Source of the DNA: Halobacteria archaeon
Lineage (GTDB): Archaea > Halobacteriota > Methanoliparia > Methanoliparales > Methanoliparaceae
Assembly: GCA_013329575.1 (NCBI GenBank)
Contig: DUJX01000113.1
Coordinates: 1-9,026 of the forward strand
Direction: 5' to 3'
DNA length: 9,026 nt
This document shows positions 1 to 6,497 of the stretch, in pieces; position 1 is the stretch's first letter, and every line of letters starts with the position of its first letter. Under the pieces are notes generated by a model. The model made no database searches and was not told the DNA's origin. It worked only from the letters and a program-made list of their open reading frames with translations. The position numbers and the translations under genes are program-made.

Positions 1-690
1 TATGTACAGAGGCTATGGAATCCACCATATCTTCAGGTTGCTCTCGACCTGACTGATCTAAGTAGGGTGCAAGAAGTGATAGAACAGTTGCCGGACAGCG
101 ACCATATAATAATCGAGTTAGGAACTCCTTTGATCAAGAGATACGGTATCGATGTTATAAGTAAGATACGGGAGAAAAAACCAGGTGTATTTATTGTTGC
201 AGATCTAAAGACGCTGGACACAGGAAACCTCGAGGCAAGAATTGTGGCGAACGCATCCGGAGATGCAATAGTAATTTCAGGGCTTGCTCCGATTAAAACG
301 ATCGAAAAAGCTATATCTGAGGCAAAAAAGACAGGTATCTATTCTGTTATAGATATGTTAAATGTAAAAGATCCTATCGATGTTTTATCTCGTTTAACGA
401 TAAAACCAAACGTAGTCGAGATTCATAGAGCGATAGATAACGAATCAGTCGAGAAAGAAGATTGGGTTGTCGTGAAAGAGATCAAAAACAAGTTTAAAAA
501 TATATTGGTAGGCGTTGCAGGGGGTCTAAAACCTGAGAATGTTCAAAAGGCGCTGGACAGCGGTGCAGATATACTTATTGTGGGCAGGGGAATCACTGCG
601 TCTAAAGATGTCGAGGGTGAGACGAGAAAGTTTTTGAAATCTTTAAAGGCGGAAGAGATCGATCAATACAGAGTCAAGACAGATTTTTAG
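1..690 (+). CDS. 3-hexulose-6-phosphate synthase domain, probably C-terminal half of bifunctional Fae-Hps (5' truncated)
   Basis: The reading frame is open from base 1, giving 229 residues and a TAG stop. The visible part is an orotidine-decarboxylase-superfamily TIM barrel of the Hps type. It has the first-strand motif PYLQVALDL (residues 9-17), the catalytic-type D-x-K-x-x-D in VADLKTLDTG (D68, K70, D73), an HRAID segment resembling the Hps HRGID motif, and two C-terminal phosphate-binding loops, GVAGGLKPEN and ADILIVGRGITAS. Hps interconverts ribulose 5-phosphate plus formaldehyde and hexulose 6-phosphate. In archaea lacking a classical pentose phosphate route it is thought to run towards ribulose 5-phosphate, with Fae capturing the formaldehyde on tetrahydromethanopterin. 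Residues YVQRLWN before the barrel look like an inter-domain linker, and NPPYLQVALDL is typical of the junction in fused Fae-Hps proteins, so an N-terminal Fae domain probably lies upstream. A stand-alone Hps with a short extension is the alternative. The Hps call is firm; the fusion is inferred. Confidence 0.87.
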   Translation, partial: YVQRLWNPPYLQVALDLTDLSRVQEVIEQLPDSDHIIIELGTPLIKRYGIDVISKIREKKPGVFIVADLKTLDTGNLEARIVANASGDAIVISGLAPIKTIEKAISEAKKTGIYSVIDMLNVKDPIDVLSRLTIKPNVVEIHRAIDNESVEKEDWVVVKEIKNKFKNILVGVAGGLKPENVQKALDSGADILIVGRGITASKDVEGETRKFLKSLKAEEIDQYRVKTDF

Positions 691-728
691 ATTTCTGATT
701 TATTTATGGTAGTTTAGAGATAGATAGT
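691..728 (+). terminator. T-rich gap between convergent genes
   Basis: This 38-bp tail-to-tail gap begins right after the Hps stop codon. It is rich in T on the plus strand (ATTTCTGATTTATTTATG) directly downstream of the stop, which fits archaeal termination at short T-tracts. No strong hairpin is visible. The assignment is tentative. Confidence 0.3.
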
Positions 729-1238
729 TCATAGATCATCGAAGAGATCTATCTCTTTTAATCTTTTATTCTCTATTTTTATTGCTTTGGGTGCAAAAAT
801 AGGCGTTCTATCTTCTGTTAAGACATTTATCGCCTCGTTTATCTGTATTAGCTCTAAAATATGCCTATCATCCGGGTCGAGTGATATATTTTCAAATTGG
901 GAGAGATTCAAATCTTTGTAATCATAGCCGTCGGGTAGGATCACGGTGACTACATTTCCGGTTATAAAAGGAATACCCAGCTCGGATAATATCTTTGATA
1001 AAAATTCCTCTTTTTCTCCGTTACTTATGACAGCATCACATCTTTTCAAGACGTTCTTCATATATATTTTATCATCGATGAGGTCTATCCTCTTTGTATT
1101 TTTAAAGCCGATGTTGGATAATAAATCTGCCAAATCTGAACTGAATGTTGCTACAATACATTTAGAAATGATATCACTATATTTGTATAGATTTTTAAGC
1201 AAAGTACCGTTTTTTTGTTTATAATCAAATTTAAACAA
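729..1238 (-). CDS. Hypothetical protein, 169 aa, family not recognised
   Basis: I do not recognise this protein. It is predicted to be soluble, with no signal peptide or membrane segment. The N-terminal half alternates hydrophobic strands and amphipathic helices: KCIVATFSS, then a helix through DLADLLSNIGF, then RCDAVISNG followed by a helix ending ELGIPFITG. This suggests a Rossmann-like alpha/beta fold. The C-terminal 60 residues are acidic and contain DPDDRHILELIQ and a final IDLFDDL. The start is a TTG, preceded on the minus strand by AAGGGCTGAT, a partial match to the archaeal AGGAGGTGAT ribosome-binding site about 5 nt away. The first in-frame ATG lies near residue 59, too far in. The gene converges on the Hps gene and diverges from rubrerythrin, so it is probably its own transcription unit. 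Length, an intact frame and its own promoter region support a real gene. Confidence 0.72.
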   Translation of the reverse strand: MFKFDYKQKNGTLLKNLYKYSDIISKCIVATFSSDLADLLSNIGFKNTKRIDLIDDKIYMKNVLKRCDAVISNGEKEEFLSKILSELGIPFITGNVVTVILPDGYDYKDLNLSQFENISLDPDDRHILELIQINEAINVLTEDRTPIFAPKAIKIENKRLKEIDLFDDL

Positions 1239-1257
1239 TAATATCAGCCCTTATCTG

Positions 1258-1282
1258 TTTTTATATACTTTATATATTTTAT
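1258..1282 (-). promoter_or_regulatory. TATA-like elements for the minus-strand hypothetical gene
   Basis: Read on the minus strand, the sequence contains two TATA-like boxes, AAATATATAAAG followed by AGTATATAAAAA, lying roughly 25 to 40 nt upstream of the TTG start at 1238. The distal box would place transcription initiation about 10 nt before the start codon, leaving room for the AAGGGCTGAT ribosome-binding site. The proximal box would give an almost leaderless message, which is unlikely with a TTG start. The surrounding DNA is generally AT-rich, so which box is used is a guess. Confidence 0.4.
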
Positions 1283-1360
1283 AATCTTTAAAACCTTTTT
1301 CGTTCGATAAAATCTTTCCGAACATAACATTAGAATATGATCGTTTAAAAAATTATTGAT

Positions 1361-1380
1361 TTAATCTAAATATAAAAATA
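1361..1380 (+). promoter_or_regulatory. Probable rubrerythrin promoter (TATA box)
   Basis: CTAAATATAAAAATA within this stretch fits an archaeal TATA box. It would start transcription near 1400 and give a leader of about 40 nt before the ATG at 1439. The leader carries a clear ribosome-binding site, AGAGGATGTGAT, at 1424-1435. No obvious operator palindrome was seen beside it. Confidence 0.45.
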
Positions 1381-1438
1381 GAGATAGAAACTTATTTTAA
1401 TACTAACTATTAATAAAATTAAAAGAGGATGTGATAGA

Positions 1439-1957
1439 ATGACAATAAAAAGAGAGATGACAAAGAAGTTTATAGAGGACGCATTCGCGGGAGAATCGAT
1501 GGCACATATGAAGTACCAGATCTTCTCAGAAGTTGCTAAGAAGGACGGCTTTCCGAATATCGCCAATCTTTTCAAAGCTATATCCTTTGCAGAGCTGGTT
1601 CATGCTAGTAACCATTATAAATCCCTTGGTAATGTGAAAAAGACGGAAGATAACTTGCAAGAATGTATCAATGGTGAAAATTACGAAGTAAACGAGATGT
1701 ATCCTGTATTTAATAACACGGCAAAACTACAAGAGGAGAAAGACGCCGAAAAAAATACCCATTATGCGCTTGAGGCCGAGAAGATACACGAAATATTATA
1801 TACCGAGGCAAAGAAGCTTGCTGAGCAGAAGAAGGATGTTGAGTACAAAAAGATATACATATGCCCGGTGTGCGGCTACACGGTCATAGGCGAGGCACCT
1901 GATAAATGTCCAGTGTGTGGAACAACAAAAAAGAAGTTCGTATTGTTTGAGGCATAA
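1439..1957 (+). CDS. Rubrerythrin
   Basis: This 172-residue protein has the classic two-domain rubrerythrin layout. The N-terminal ferritin-like four-helix bundle carries diiron ligands: E19 (in FAGESMAHMKY), E52 and H55 (AELVHASNH), E83/E86, and E114/H117 (EAEKIH). The C-terminal rubredoxin-like domain binds one iron through C142, C145, C157 and C160 (CPVCG ... CPVCG). Rubrerythrins reduce hydrogen peroxide in the cytoplasm of anaerobes, taking electrons from rubredoxin or NAD(P)H oxidoreductases. The ATG start is supported by AGAGGATGTGAT at 1424-1435. The gene has its own promoter region, is divergent from the hypothetical gene, and is followed after 58 nt by adenine deaminase, with a hairpin between them, so it is probably monocistronic. 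All key ligands are present and the length is usual for the family. Upregulation under oxidative stress is common for the family but cannot be read from this sequence. Confidence 0.96.
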   Translation: MTIKREMTKKFIEDAFAGESMAHMKYQIFSEVAKKDGFPNIANLFKAISFAELVHASNHYKSLGNVKKTEDNLQECINGENYEVNEMYPVFNNTAKLQEEKDAEKNTHYALEAEKIHEILYTEAKKLAEQKKDVEYKKIYICPVCGYTVIGEAPDKCPVCGTTKKKFVLFEA

Positions 1958-1978
1958 GCCTCCCCTCTATTTTATTTT
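1949..1978 (+). terminator. Hairpin with T-rich tail spanning the rubrerythrin stop codon
   Basis: GAGGC (1949-1953) and GCCTC (1958-1962) form a perfect 5-bp stem with the four-base loop ATAA, so the TAA stop codon sits in the loop. A T-rich stretch, TATTTTATTTT, follows at 1968-1978. This resembles a short intrinsic terminator. In archaea the T-tract alone is usually considered sufficient, so the hairpin could instead protect the mRNA 3' end or be chance. Confidence 0.45.
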
Positions 1979-2015
1979 AAAATCAAGGTTTTATTCAATC
2001 TTCCCATCATTTTCA

Positions 2016-3728
2016 ATGAATTCAAAACTTTTGGTAGCCGCTTTAGGCAAGAGAGAATGTGACATGGTGCTGAAGAATTGCAGCATCATTGATGTTTTTT
2101 CATGCAACACATTTAGAGGAGATATAGGAATATACAATGGTGTAATCGCCGGTTTTGATGAAGTTAAGGGCAAAAAAGAGATAGATGTTAAAGGTGGAAT
2201 CGTAGCGCCTGGATTTTTTGACGGGCATATCCATATAGAGAGCTCGATGATTAGCCCGGCAGAGTTTGCCAGATCTGTCGTACCCAACGGTACAACGTCT
2301 ATAGTTACAGATCCTCATGAGATAGCAAACGTTCTTGGTCTTGAAGGTTTAAGATATATGCTGGATTCTACAGAAGATCTGCCGTTAAATGTGTTTTTTA
2401 TGCTCCCATCGTGTGTTCCATCCACAGATCTTGAAACATCTGGTTCAAGACTGAATGCAGAAGACTTAAAGTTGTTCCTTGAGAGAAGAGAAGTTCTTGG
2501 GCTGGGCGAAGTTATGAATTATCATATGCTTCTAAAAGGTTCAAAGAATCTCATAGAAGAGTTGGAATCGTTCAAGAACAAGAGAATAGATGGACACGCA
2601 CCAAATTTATCTGGAAAAGAGCTTGATGCTTACTGTGCTCTCGGAATAGAGAGTGATCATGAGTGCGTCAGTTATGATGAGGCTGAAGAGAAACTTAGGA
2701 AAGGACTGCGTATAATGATAAGGGAGGGCAGCGTTGCCAAAAATATGAAATCTTTGCTTCCCTTGGTGAAAAATAGTTCGATAGATCGATTTATTTTTGT
2801 TACTGATGATATAAGTGCTTTAGATTTAAAAAAAGGACACATAAACACGGTTTTATCAAAAGCAGTTAATCTTGGTATGCGACCGGAGGTTGCGGTAAGA
2901 ATGGCAACCTTAAATGTATGCGAATATTTTCGTATAGAAAAGTTGGGTGCTATCGCCCCAGGTTACAGAGCGGATCTTGTTGTCATAAATGATACAAATA
3001 ATTTTGAGCCGAAAATCGTTATAAAAGATGGACGGATTGTAGCAGCGGATGGACGATTGTTAATACCGATCAGACAAAAAAAGATTGATATGAGAGCAAC
3101 AATAAACGTCAAACATATGACTCGGAAAAGATTGGACATAAAGATAGATAACAGATCAAGAATCACGAGGATAAACGTAATATCCCTTCTTGATGGCGAG
3201 ATAGAGAATGAATGGATCATCGAGAGACCGAAGATCAAAGATAATTCTGTTGTGAGCGATACTGAAAGAGACATACTGAAGATATGTGTTATCGAGAGAC
3301 ACCGGGCTACAGGACGAATAGGAAAAGGTTTTGTTAGAGGTTTCTCATTAAAGTCCGGTGCAATAGCATCATCTGTCGCGCATGATTCTCATAACATAAT
3401 AGTGGTGGGTGCGGAAGACAAGGATATGCAGATAGCAGTAAATGCGATAATCTCTTCCGGTGGTGGGTTTGCTGTTGTAGATAAAGGTAAGGTTCTCAGC
3501 TCTCTAAATCTTCCTATAGCAGGACTTATGAGCGACAGAAGCATAGATGAGGTCACTACAGATATACAGAACATAAACGACGATGTCATGTCGTTAGGCT
3601 GCAAGATTGAGGGGGCCGTCATGGCTCTCTCTTTCCTTACAGTACCAGTAATACCACAGCTGAGACTTACTGATATGGGCCTCATCGATGTCTCAAAGCA
3701 GAAGAAGATCCCTCTATTTTGTGAATAA
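2016..3728 (+). CDS. ade: Adenine deaminase
   Basis: This protein of about 570 residues belongs to the Ade family of the amidohydrolase superfamily. It hydrolyses adenine to hypoxanthine and ammonia in purine salvage. Metal-site motifs are all present: GHIHIESS (H71, H73), TDPHEIANVLG (H101), LPSCVPST (131-137), GLGEV (E165), DGHAPNLSG (H194), SDHE (H215) and FVTDD (D264). A glycine-rich SSGGGF (480-485) and GLMSD mark the C-terminal family-specific domain. The ATG at 2016 gives the family-typical start, a short helix ending VALG-like (VAALG) before DMVLKN. The frame is open further upstream to an ATG at 1917, but that would overlap the rubrerythrin gene and add an atypical 33-residue extension. 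No good ribosome-binding site precedes 2016, so translation may be leaderless or depend on read-through from rubrerythrin. Length and motifs are normal, and no defect is seen. Confidence 0.95.
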   Translation: MNSKLLVAALGKRECDMVLKNCSIIDVFSCNTFRGDIGIYNGVIAGFDEVKGKKEIDVKGGIVAPGFFDGHIHIESSMISPAEFARSVVPNGTTSIVTDPHEIANVLGLEGLRYMLDSTEDLPLNVFFMLPSCVPSTDLETSGSRLNAEDLKLFLERREVLGLGEVMNYHMLLKGSKNLIEELESFKNKRIDGHAPNLSGKELDAYCALGIESDHECVSYDEAEEKLRKGLRIMIREGSVAKNMKSLLPLVKNSSIDRFIFVTDDISALDLKKGHINTVLSKAVNLGMRPEVAVRMATLNVCEYFRIEKLGAIAPGYRADLVVINDTNNFEPKIVIKDGRIVAADGRLLIPIRQKKIDMRATINVKHMTRKRLDIKIDNRSRITRINVISLLDGEIENEWIIERPKIKDNSVVSDTERDILKICVIERHRATGRIGKGFVRGFSLKSGAIASSVAHDSHNIIVVGAEDKDMQIAVNAIISSGGGFAVVDKGKVLSSLNLPIAGLMSDRSIDEVTTDIQNINDDVMSLGCKIEGAVMALSFLTVPVIPQLRLTDMGLIDVSKQKKIPLFCE

Positions 3729-3765
3729 TCTTCGATCTTAACATATATATTACAAGCAAAAATAA

Positions 3766-3786
3766 AATTTTTACCGAGTTTTTTAT
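3766..3786 (+). terminator. T-tract terminator after adenine deaminase
   Basis: Two T-runs (five T at 3768-3772 and six T at 3779-3784) lie about 40-55 nt after the adenine deaminase stop codon and before the next promoter. Paired T-tracts are the usual archaeal termination signal. There is no convincing stem-loop. Confidence 0.4.
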
Positions 3787-3794
3787 CGCGTTTG

Positions 3795-3810
3795 GATATA
3801 CTATAAAACA
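3795..3810 (+). promoter_or_regulatory. Probable promoter for the HyuA-like/deacetylase operon
   Basis: GATATACTATAAAAC holds an archaeal TATA-like box at 3801-3808. It would start transcription near 3830, leaving a leader of about 40 nt that carries the AGGATG ribosome-binding site at 3861-3866. Confidence 0.45.
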
Positions 3811-3872
3811 AATAATAAGAATCTTAAAAATCTAATAAAAATCAACATAAAACATAAAAAAGGATGCATAAA

Positions 3873-5387
3873 ATGAAGTTTATTGGAATAGATGTCGGCG
3901 GGACAAACACCGATGCTGTCAAGATAGAAGATGGAATTATAAGCTATTTTAAAATTCCTAACGAATGGGGCAGTATTATAGAAGCGTTGAGGAATATGGG
4001 CGATGCTGAAACGAGCAGAACAGTAGTCAGTTCGTCTCTCCCGTTGAATCTGTTGCATGAAGGAAAGGGCGGCGATACAAAGACGCTTATTATGGCTGGT
4101 CCCGGTCTAAATTTTTCAAGCTTTGGTACCGATATAAAAGGATGTGTAAACCACCGCGGTGATATCGTCGAAGATATTGTGGTTGGAGAGGTTATAAAAG
4201 AACTCTCGAACAAAAAGGATAATATTGCAATAGTAGGAAAGTTCTCGAATAGAAACCCATTATTGGAAGAGAAAATTTTAGGTATCGCATTAGACTATTA
4301 TGACGCTACAAAGATTGCCGTTGGGAGCGATATTCAAGGGCTATCTTTTCCTAGGCGCATAGGCACGACTATATTGAATGCAAAAGTTAAAAAGTCTGTT
4401 GAGAATCTTACCACGGCTATAGAAAATTATTCGTCGTCCTTTTATTATTTCAAAGGGGACGGCGGTATTATTCCGCATAATTTAGCAATGAAGAAACCAC
4501 TGGATCTTGTAAACTCAAGCCCTGCAACGGCTGCGCTGGGTGCATACTATCTTACCAAAGAGAAAAATGGGCTGGTCATAGATATAGGAGGAACAACTAC
4601 TGATTTTGTTGAATTAGTAGGCGGAAGGCCTAAATTGATGAATAATATAGTATTATTTGGGTATAAGACACTCGTGAGGAGCATAGATACATGGGCTATA
4701 CCTATCGGTGGTGATTCATATATAGATTTCAGGTCGAAGAGTATCGGTCCTGAACGAAGAGGAAACGCGGTTGCGTTTAATGGAGAGTATATCACATTAA
4801 CGGATCTGTTAAACTGTATGGGTGAAAAGATAGGCGATTATAATCGGTCTATCTCTGTTATGAAGACGATTTCTAAAAATTATAGATCACTTGCAGAGAG
4901 TTTAGTAGACAAGGCCGTATCCCTTATATGTAAAGAATCTTGTAAGTTAGGTAATCCATCCACAGTTATATGTACAGGTTATCTTGGAAAATACCTGGCA
5001 CCAATGATCGGAGAAAGACTTGGTTCTAACTATATCGTCCCTAAGTTTGCAGAGGTCGCCAATGCAATAGGTGCTGCTGTATCGAGGGTATCTCTTATGT
5101 TATATCAGCGAATAGACACAGAAAGAGGACGGGTAGTCTGGAACGGCACGGTCGAAAAGATAAAAGACGATGCCCGCTCATTATCGCCCGAAGAGATAAT
5201 AGACATCGCGAAGGATAAAGTTAGATCTCTCGCGATGAGATACGGTGCGGCTGAAGAAGATGTCAAAGATGTGGATCTTCTTTATTTTAACGCTTATGAT
5301 GTAATCAGGGGATGGTATAGATCCGGACAGATATCTGATTGTGTCGTCCAGATAACACCCGGAATATCGAGCGAGGTTGTATCATGA
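3873..5387 (+). CDS. HyuA/oxoprolinase-like protein (ASKHA ATPase fold), orphan
   Basis: The 504-residue product has two ASKHA phosphate-binding loops, GIDVGGTNTDAV (5-16) and LVIDIGGTTTDFV (234-246), in the arrangement of hydantoinase A/5-oxoprolinase proteins. KGDGGI (194-199), SSPATAALGA (215-224) and IPIGGDSYI (276-284) match the positions of the family's NGG, SGPA and GGGS segments. Family members use ATP to activate a cyclic amide, but this is shorter than typical HyuA (about 650-700 residues), and no HyuB partner lies beside it. The substrate is therefore unknown. I chose the ATG at 3873 because AGGATG lies 6 nt upstream and the product then begins MKFIGIDVGGT. An ATG at 3864 would add only three residues. 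Its TGA stop overlaps the ATG of the deacetylase-fold gene (ATGA), implying translational coupling. An alternative role is as a corrinoid-protein or mutase accessory ATPase, some of which have similar folds. The fold call is sound; the function is open. Confidence 0.8.
   Translation: MKFIGIDVGGTNTDAVKIEDGIISYFKIPNEWGSIIEALRNMGDAETSRTVVSSSLPLNLLHEGKGGDTKTLIMAGPGLNFSSFGTDIKGCVNHRGDIVEDIVVGEVIKELSNKKDNIAIVGKFSNRNPLLEEKILGIALDYYDATKIAVGSDIQGLSFPRRIGTTILNAKVKKSVENLTTAIENYSSSFYYFKGDGGIIPHNLAMKKPLDLVNSSPATAALGAYYLTKEKNGLVIDIGGTTTDFVELVGGRPKLMNNIVLFGYKTLVRSIDTWAIPIGGDSYIDFRSKSIGPERRGNAVAFNGEYITLTDLLNCMGEKIGDYNRSISVMKTISKNYRSLAESLVDKAVSLICKESCKLGNPSTVICTGYLGKYLAPMIGERLGSNYIVPKFAEVANAIGAAVSRVSLMLYQRIDTERGRVVWNGTVEKIKDDARSLSPEEIIDIAKDKVRSLAMRYGAAEEDVKDVDLLYFNAYDVIRGWYRSGQISDCVVQITPGISSEVVS
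5204..5237. repeat. 8-bp perfect inverted repeat inside the HyuA-like gene
   Basis: CATCGCGA (5204-5211) and its exact reverse complement TCGCGATG (5230-5237) flank an 18-nt spacer. The GC-rich arms stand out in AT-rich DNA. They fall within the coding sequence near the 3' end of the gene, so this may be chance, or an mRNA hairpin upstream of the coupled start at 5384. Confidence 0.5.
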
Positions 5388-6469
5388 AGACAGGAATCGT
5401 CTATCACGATTATTATTTAAAGCATGAACAGAGCCCAACACATCCTGAGAGGCGCGAGCGGTTGGAGTATACTATGGATCAACTTAGGGAGGAAGGAATC
5501 CTAGAAGACCCTGATATAGAGGTTATATGCCCGAGAAAAGCGACGATGGAAGAGGTACTCTCTGTTCATACGGCAAGATACATAGAACGATTGAAGAATA
5601 TGTCTGAGAAAGGTGGGGTAATAGATTTTGACACAAGCGTTCCTGTCGGGTTATATGATAGTGCAGTCTGGTCTGCCGGTGGAGCATTAACCGCCGCAGA
5701 AAGCGTCTTTAATGGAAGAGTAAAGAATGCATTTGCATTGATAAGACCACCTGGGCATCATGCAAAGCCAGATAATGGTGCCGGGTTTTGTTATCTGAAT
5801 AACATGGCCATCATGGTAAAGAGTCTGATAAAGAGGAAGATGATTAAGAGAGCCGCTATATTAGACTGGGATGCACATCACGGAGATGGGACTCAAGCCG
5901 TATTTTACGACAACCCGGACGTATTGTATATCTCGATTCATCAGGACGGCAGGACTCTATATCCTGGTACCGGGTTTATAGATGAGATCGGTGCAGGCAA
6001 AGGAAGAGGGTACAATATCTGTATTCCTGTCCTTCCAGGTGCATCGGATGACGTCTTTCGATTGGTACTCGACGAGGTTTATATTCCTGTCGTGGAAGAG
6101 TTCAAACCCGATTTTATTGCTATCTCTGCAGGCCAGGATAATCACTTTACAGATCCTTTGACAAATTTGGCACTTACTGCGAGAGGTTATGCTGAGATGA
6201 TGAAAGATGCGGTTATATTGTCCGATAAATTATGCAATGGACGATTAGTTACTATTTTAGAGGGAGGTTACGGAGTAGAAGGAGGATTACCGTATGTAAA
6301 TCTTGGTATCATAGCTGCGATGGCTGGTATGGATATATCGAATATACGTGAACCAAAGATATACGAAGATGTTTTAAAGAGAAGAAGAAGAGATGTGATC
6401 GATAGTGCAGAAGAGACGGTAAGAAGGCTAAAAAGTATATTAAAGGATTATTGGGCCTGTTTTAGGTAA
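5384..6469 (+). CDS. Histone deacetylase-superfamily zinc amidohydrolase (HDAC / AcuC / acetylpolyamine amidohydrolase type)
   Basis: This 361-residue arginase/deacetylase-fold enzyme removes acetyl groups from amines through a zinc-bound water. Visible features are SPTHPERRERL near the N-terminus (17-27), the paired catalytic histidines in RPPGHHAKP (H125, H126), zinc ligands D163 and H165 in DWDAHHGDGTQ, D252 in SAGQDNHFTDPL, and the transition-state tyrosine Y296 in EGGYG. All catalytic residues are present, so it should be active. The usual phenylalanine of SAGFD is a glutamine here (Q251). The ATG at 5384 overlaps the stop of the HyuA-like gene (ATGA) and follows GAGGTTGTATC. An upstream in-frame ATG at 5339 would lie inside the previous gene and adds residues unlike the family. 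The substrate cannot be told from sequence: acetylated chromatin proteins, other acetyl-lysines or acetylpolyamines are possible. The nearby agmatinase and aIF5A make polyamines worth considering. Confidence 0.92.
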   Translation: MKTGIVYHDYYLKHEQSPTHPERRERLEYTMDQLREEGILEDPDIEVICPRKATMEEVLSVHTARYIERLKNMSEKGGVIDFDTSVPVGLYDSAVWSAGGALTAAESVFNGRVKNAFALIRPPGHHAKPDNGAGFCYLNNMAIMVKSLIKRKMIKRAAILDWDAHHGDGTQAVFYDNPDVLYISIHQDGRTLYPGTGFIDEIGAGKGRGYNICIPVLPGASDDVFRLVLDEVYIPVVEEFKPDFIAISAGQDNHFTDPLTNLALTARGYAEMMKDAVILSDKLCNGRLVTILEGGYGVEGGLPYVNLGIIAAMAGMDISNIREPKIYEDVLKRRRRDVIDSAEETVRRLKSILKDYWACFR

Positions 6470-6480
6470 ATTTATACTTT
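6468..6480 (+). promoter_or_regulatory. TATA-like box for the ROK gene, leaderless spacing
   Basis: AAATTTATACTTT overlaps the end of the deacetylase-fold gene. Its centre lies about 25 nt before the ATG at 6498, where archaeal transcription would start at the initiation codon itself. Together with the lack of a purine-rich ribosome-binding site, this suggests a leaderless transcript. Confidence 0.45.
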
Positions 6481-6497
6481 ATGTTTTATCCGGTTTT

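Noticed and set aside
67..690. GTG at 67 as the start of the Hps gene
   Set aside because: Conserved Hps residues (PYLQVALDL) lie upstream in the same open frame, so the gene begins before the window.
946..1224. Plus-strand open frame opposite the hypothetical gene
   Set aside because: Its composition is low-complexity hydrophobic shadow coding, with no ribosome-binding site; the minus-strand frame is longer and more protein-like.
1239..1438. Small RNA or riboswitch in the divergent intergenic region
   Set aside because: The region is very AT-rich with no stable GC stem or known aptamer core; only promoter-like elements were supported.
1917..2015. N-terminal extension of adenine deaminase from an ATG at 1917
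   Set aside because: It overlaps the rubredoxin-domain end of rubrerythrin, has no family resemblance, and the normal family N-terminus starts at 2016.
3389..4213. Minus-strand open frames across adenine deaminase and the HyuA-like gene
   Set aside because: They are antisense to well-supported conserved genes and show no recognisable motifs.
5339..5383. Upstream ATG for the deacetylase-fold gene
   Set aside because: It lies inside the HyuA-like gene and the extra residues do not match the family; the ATGA-coupled start is standard.
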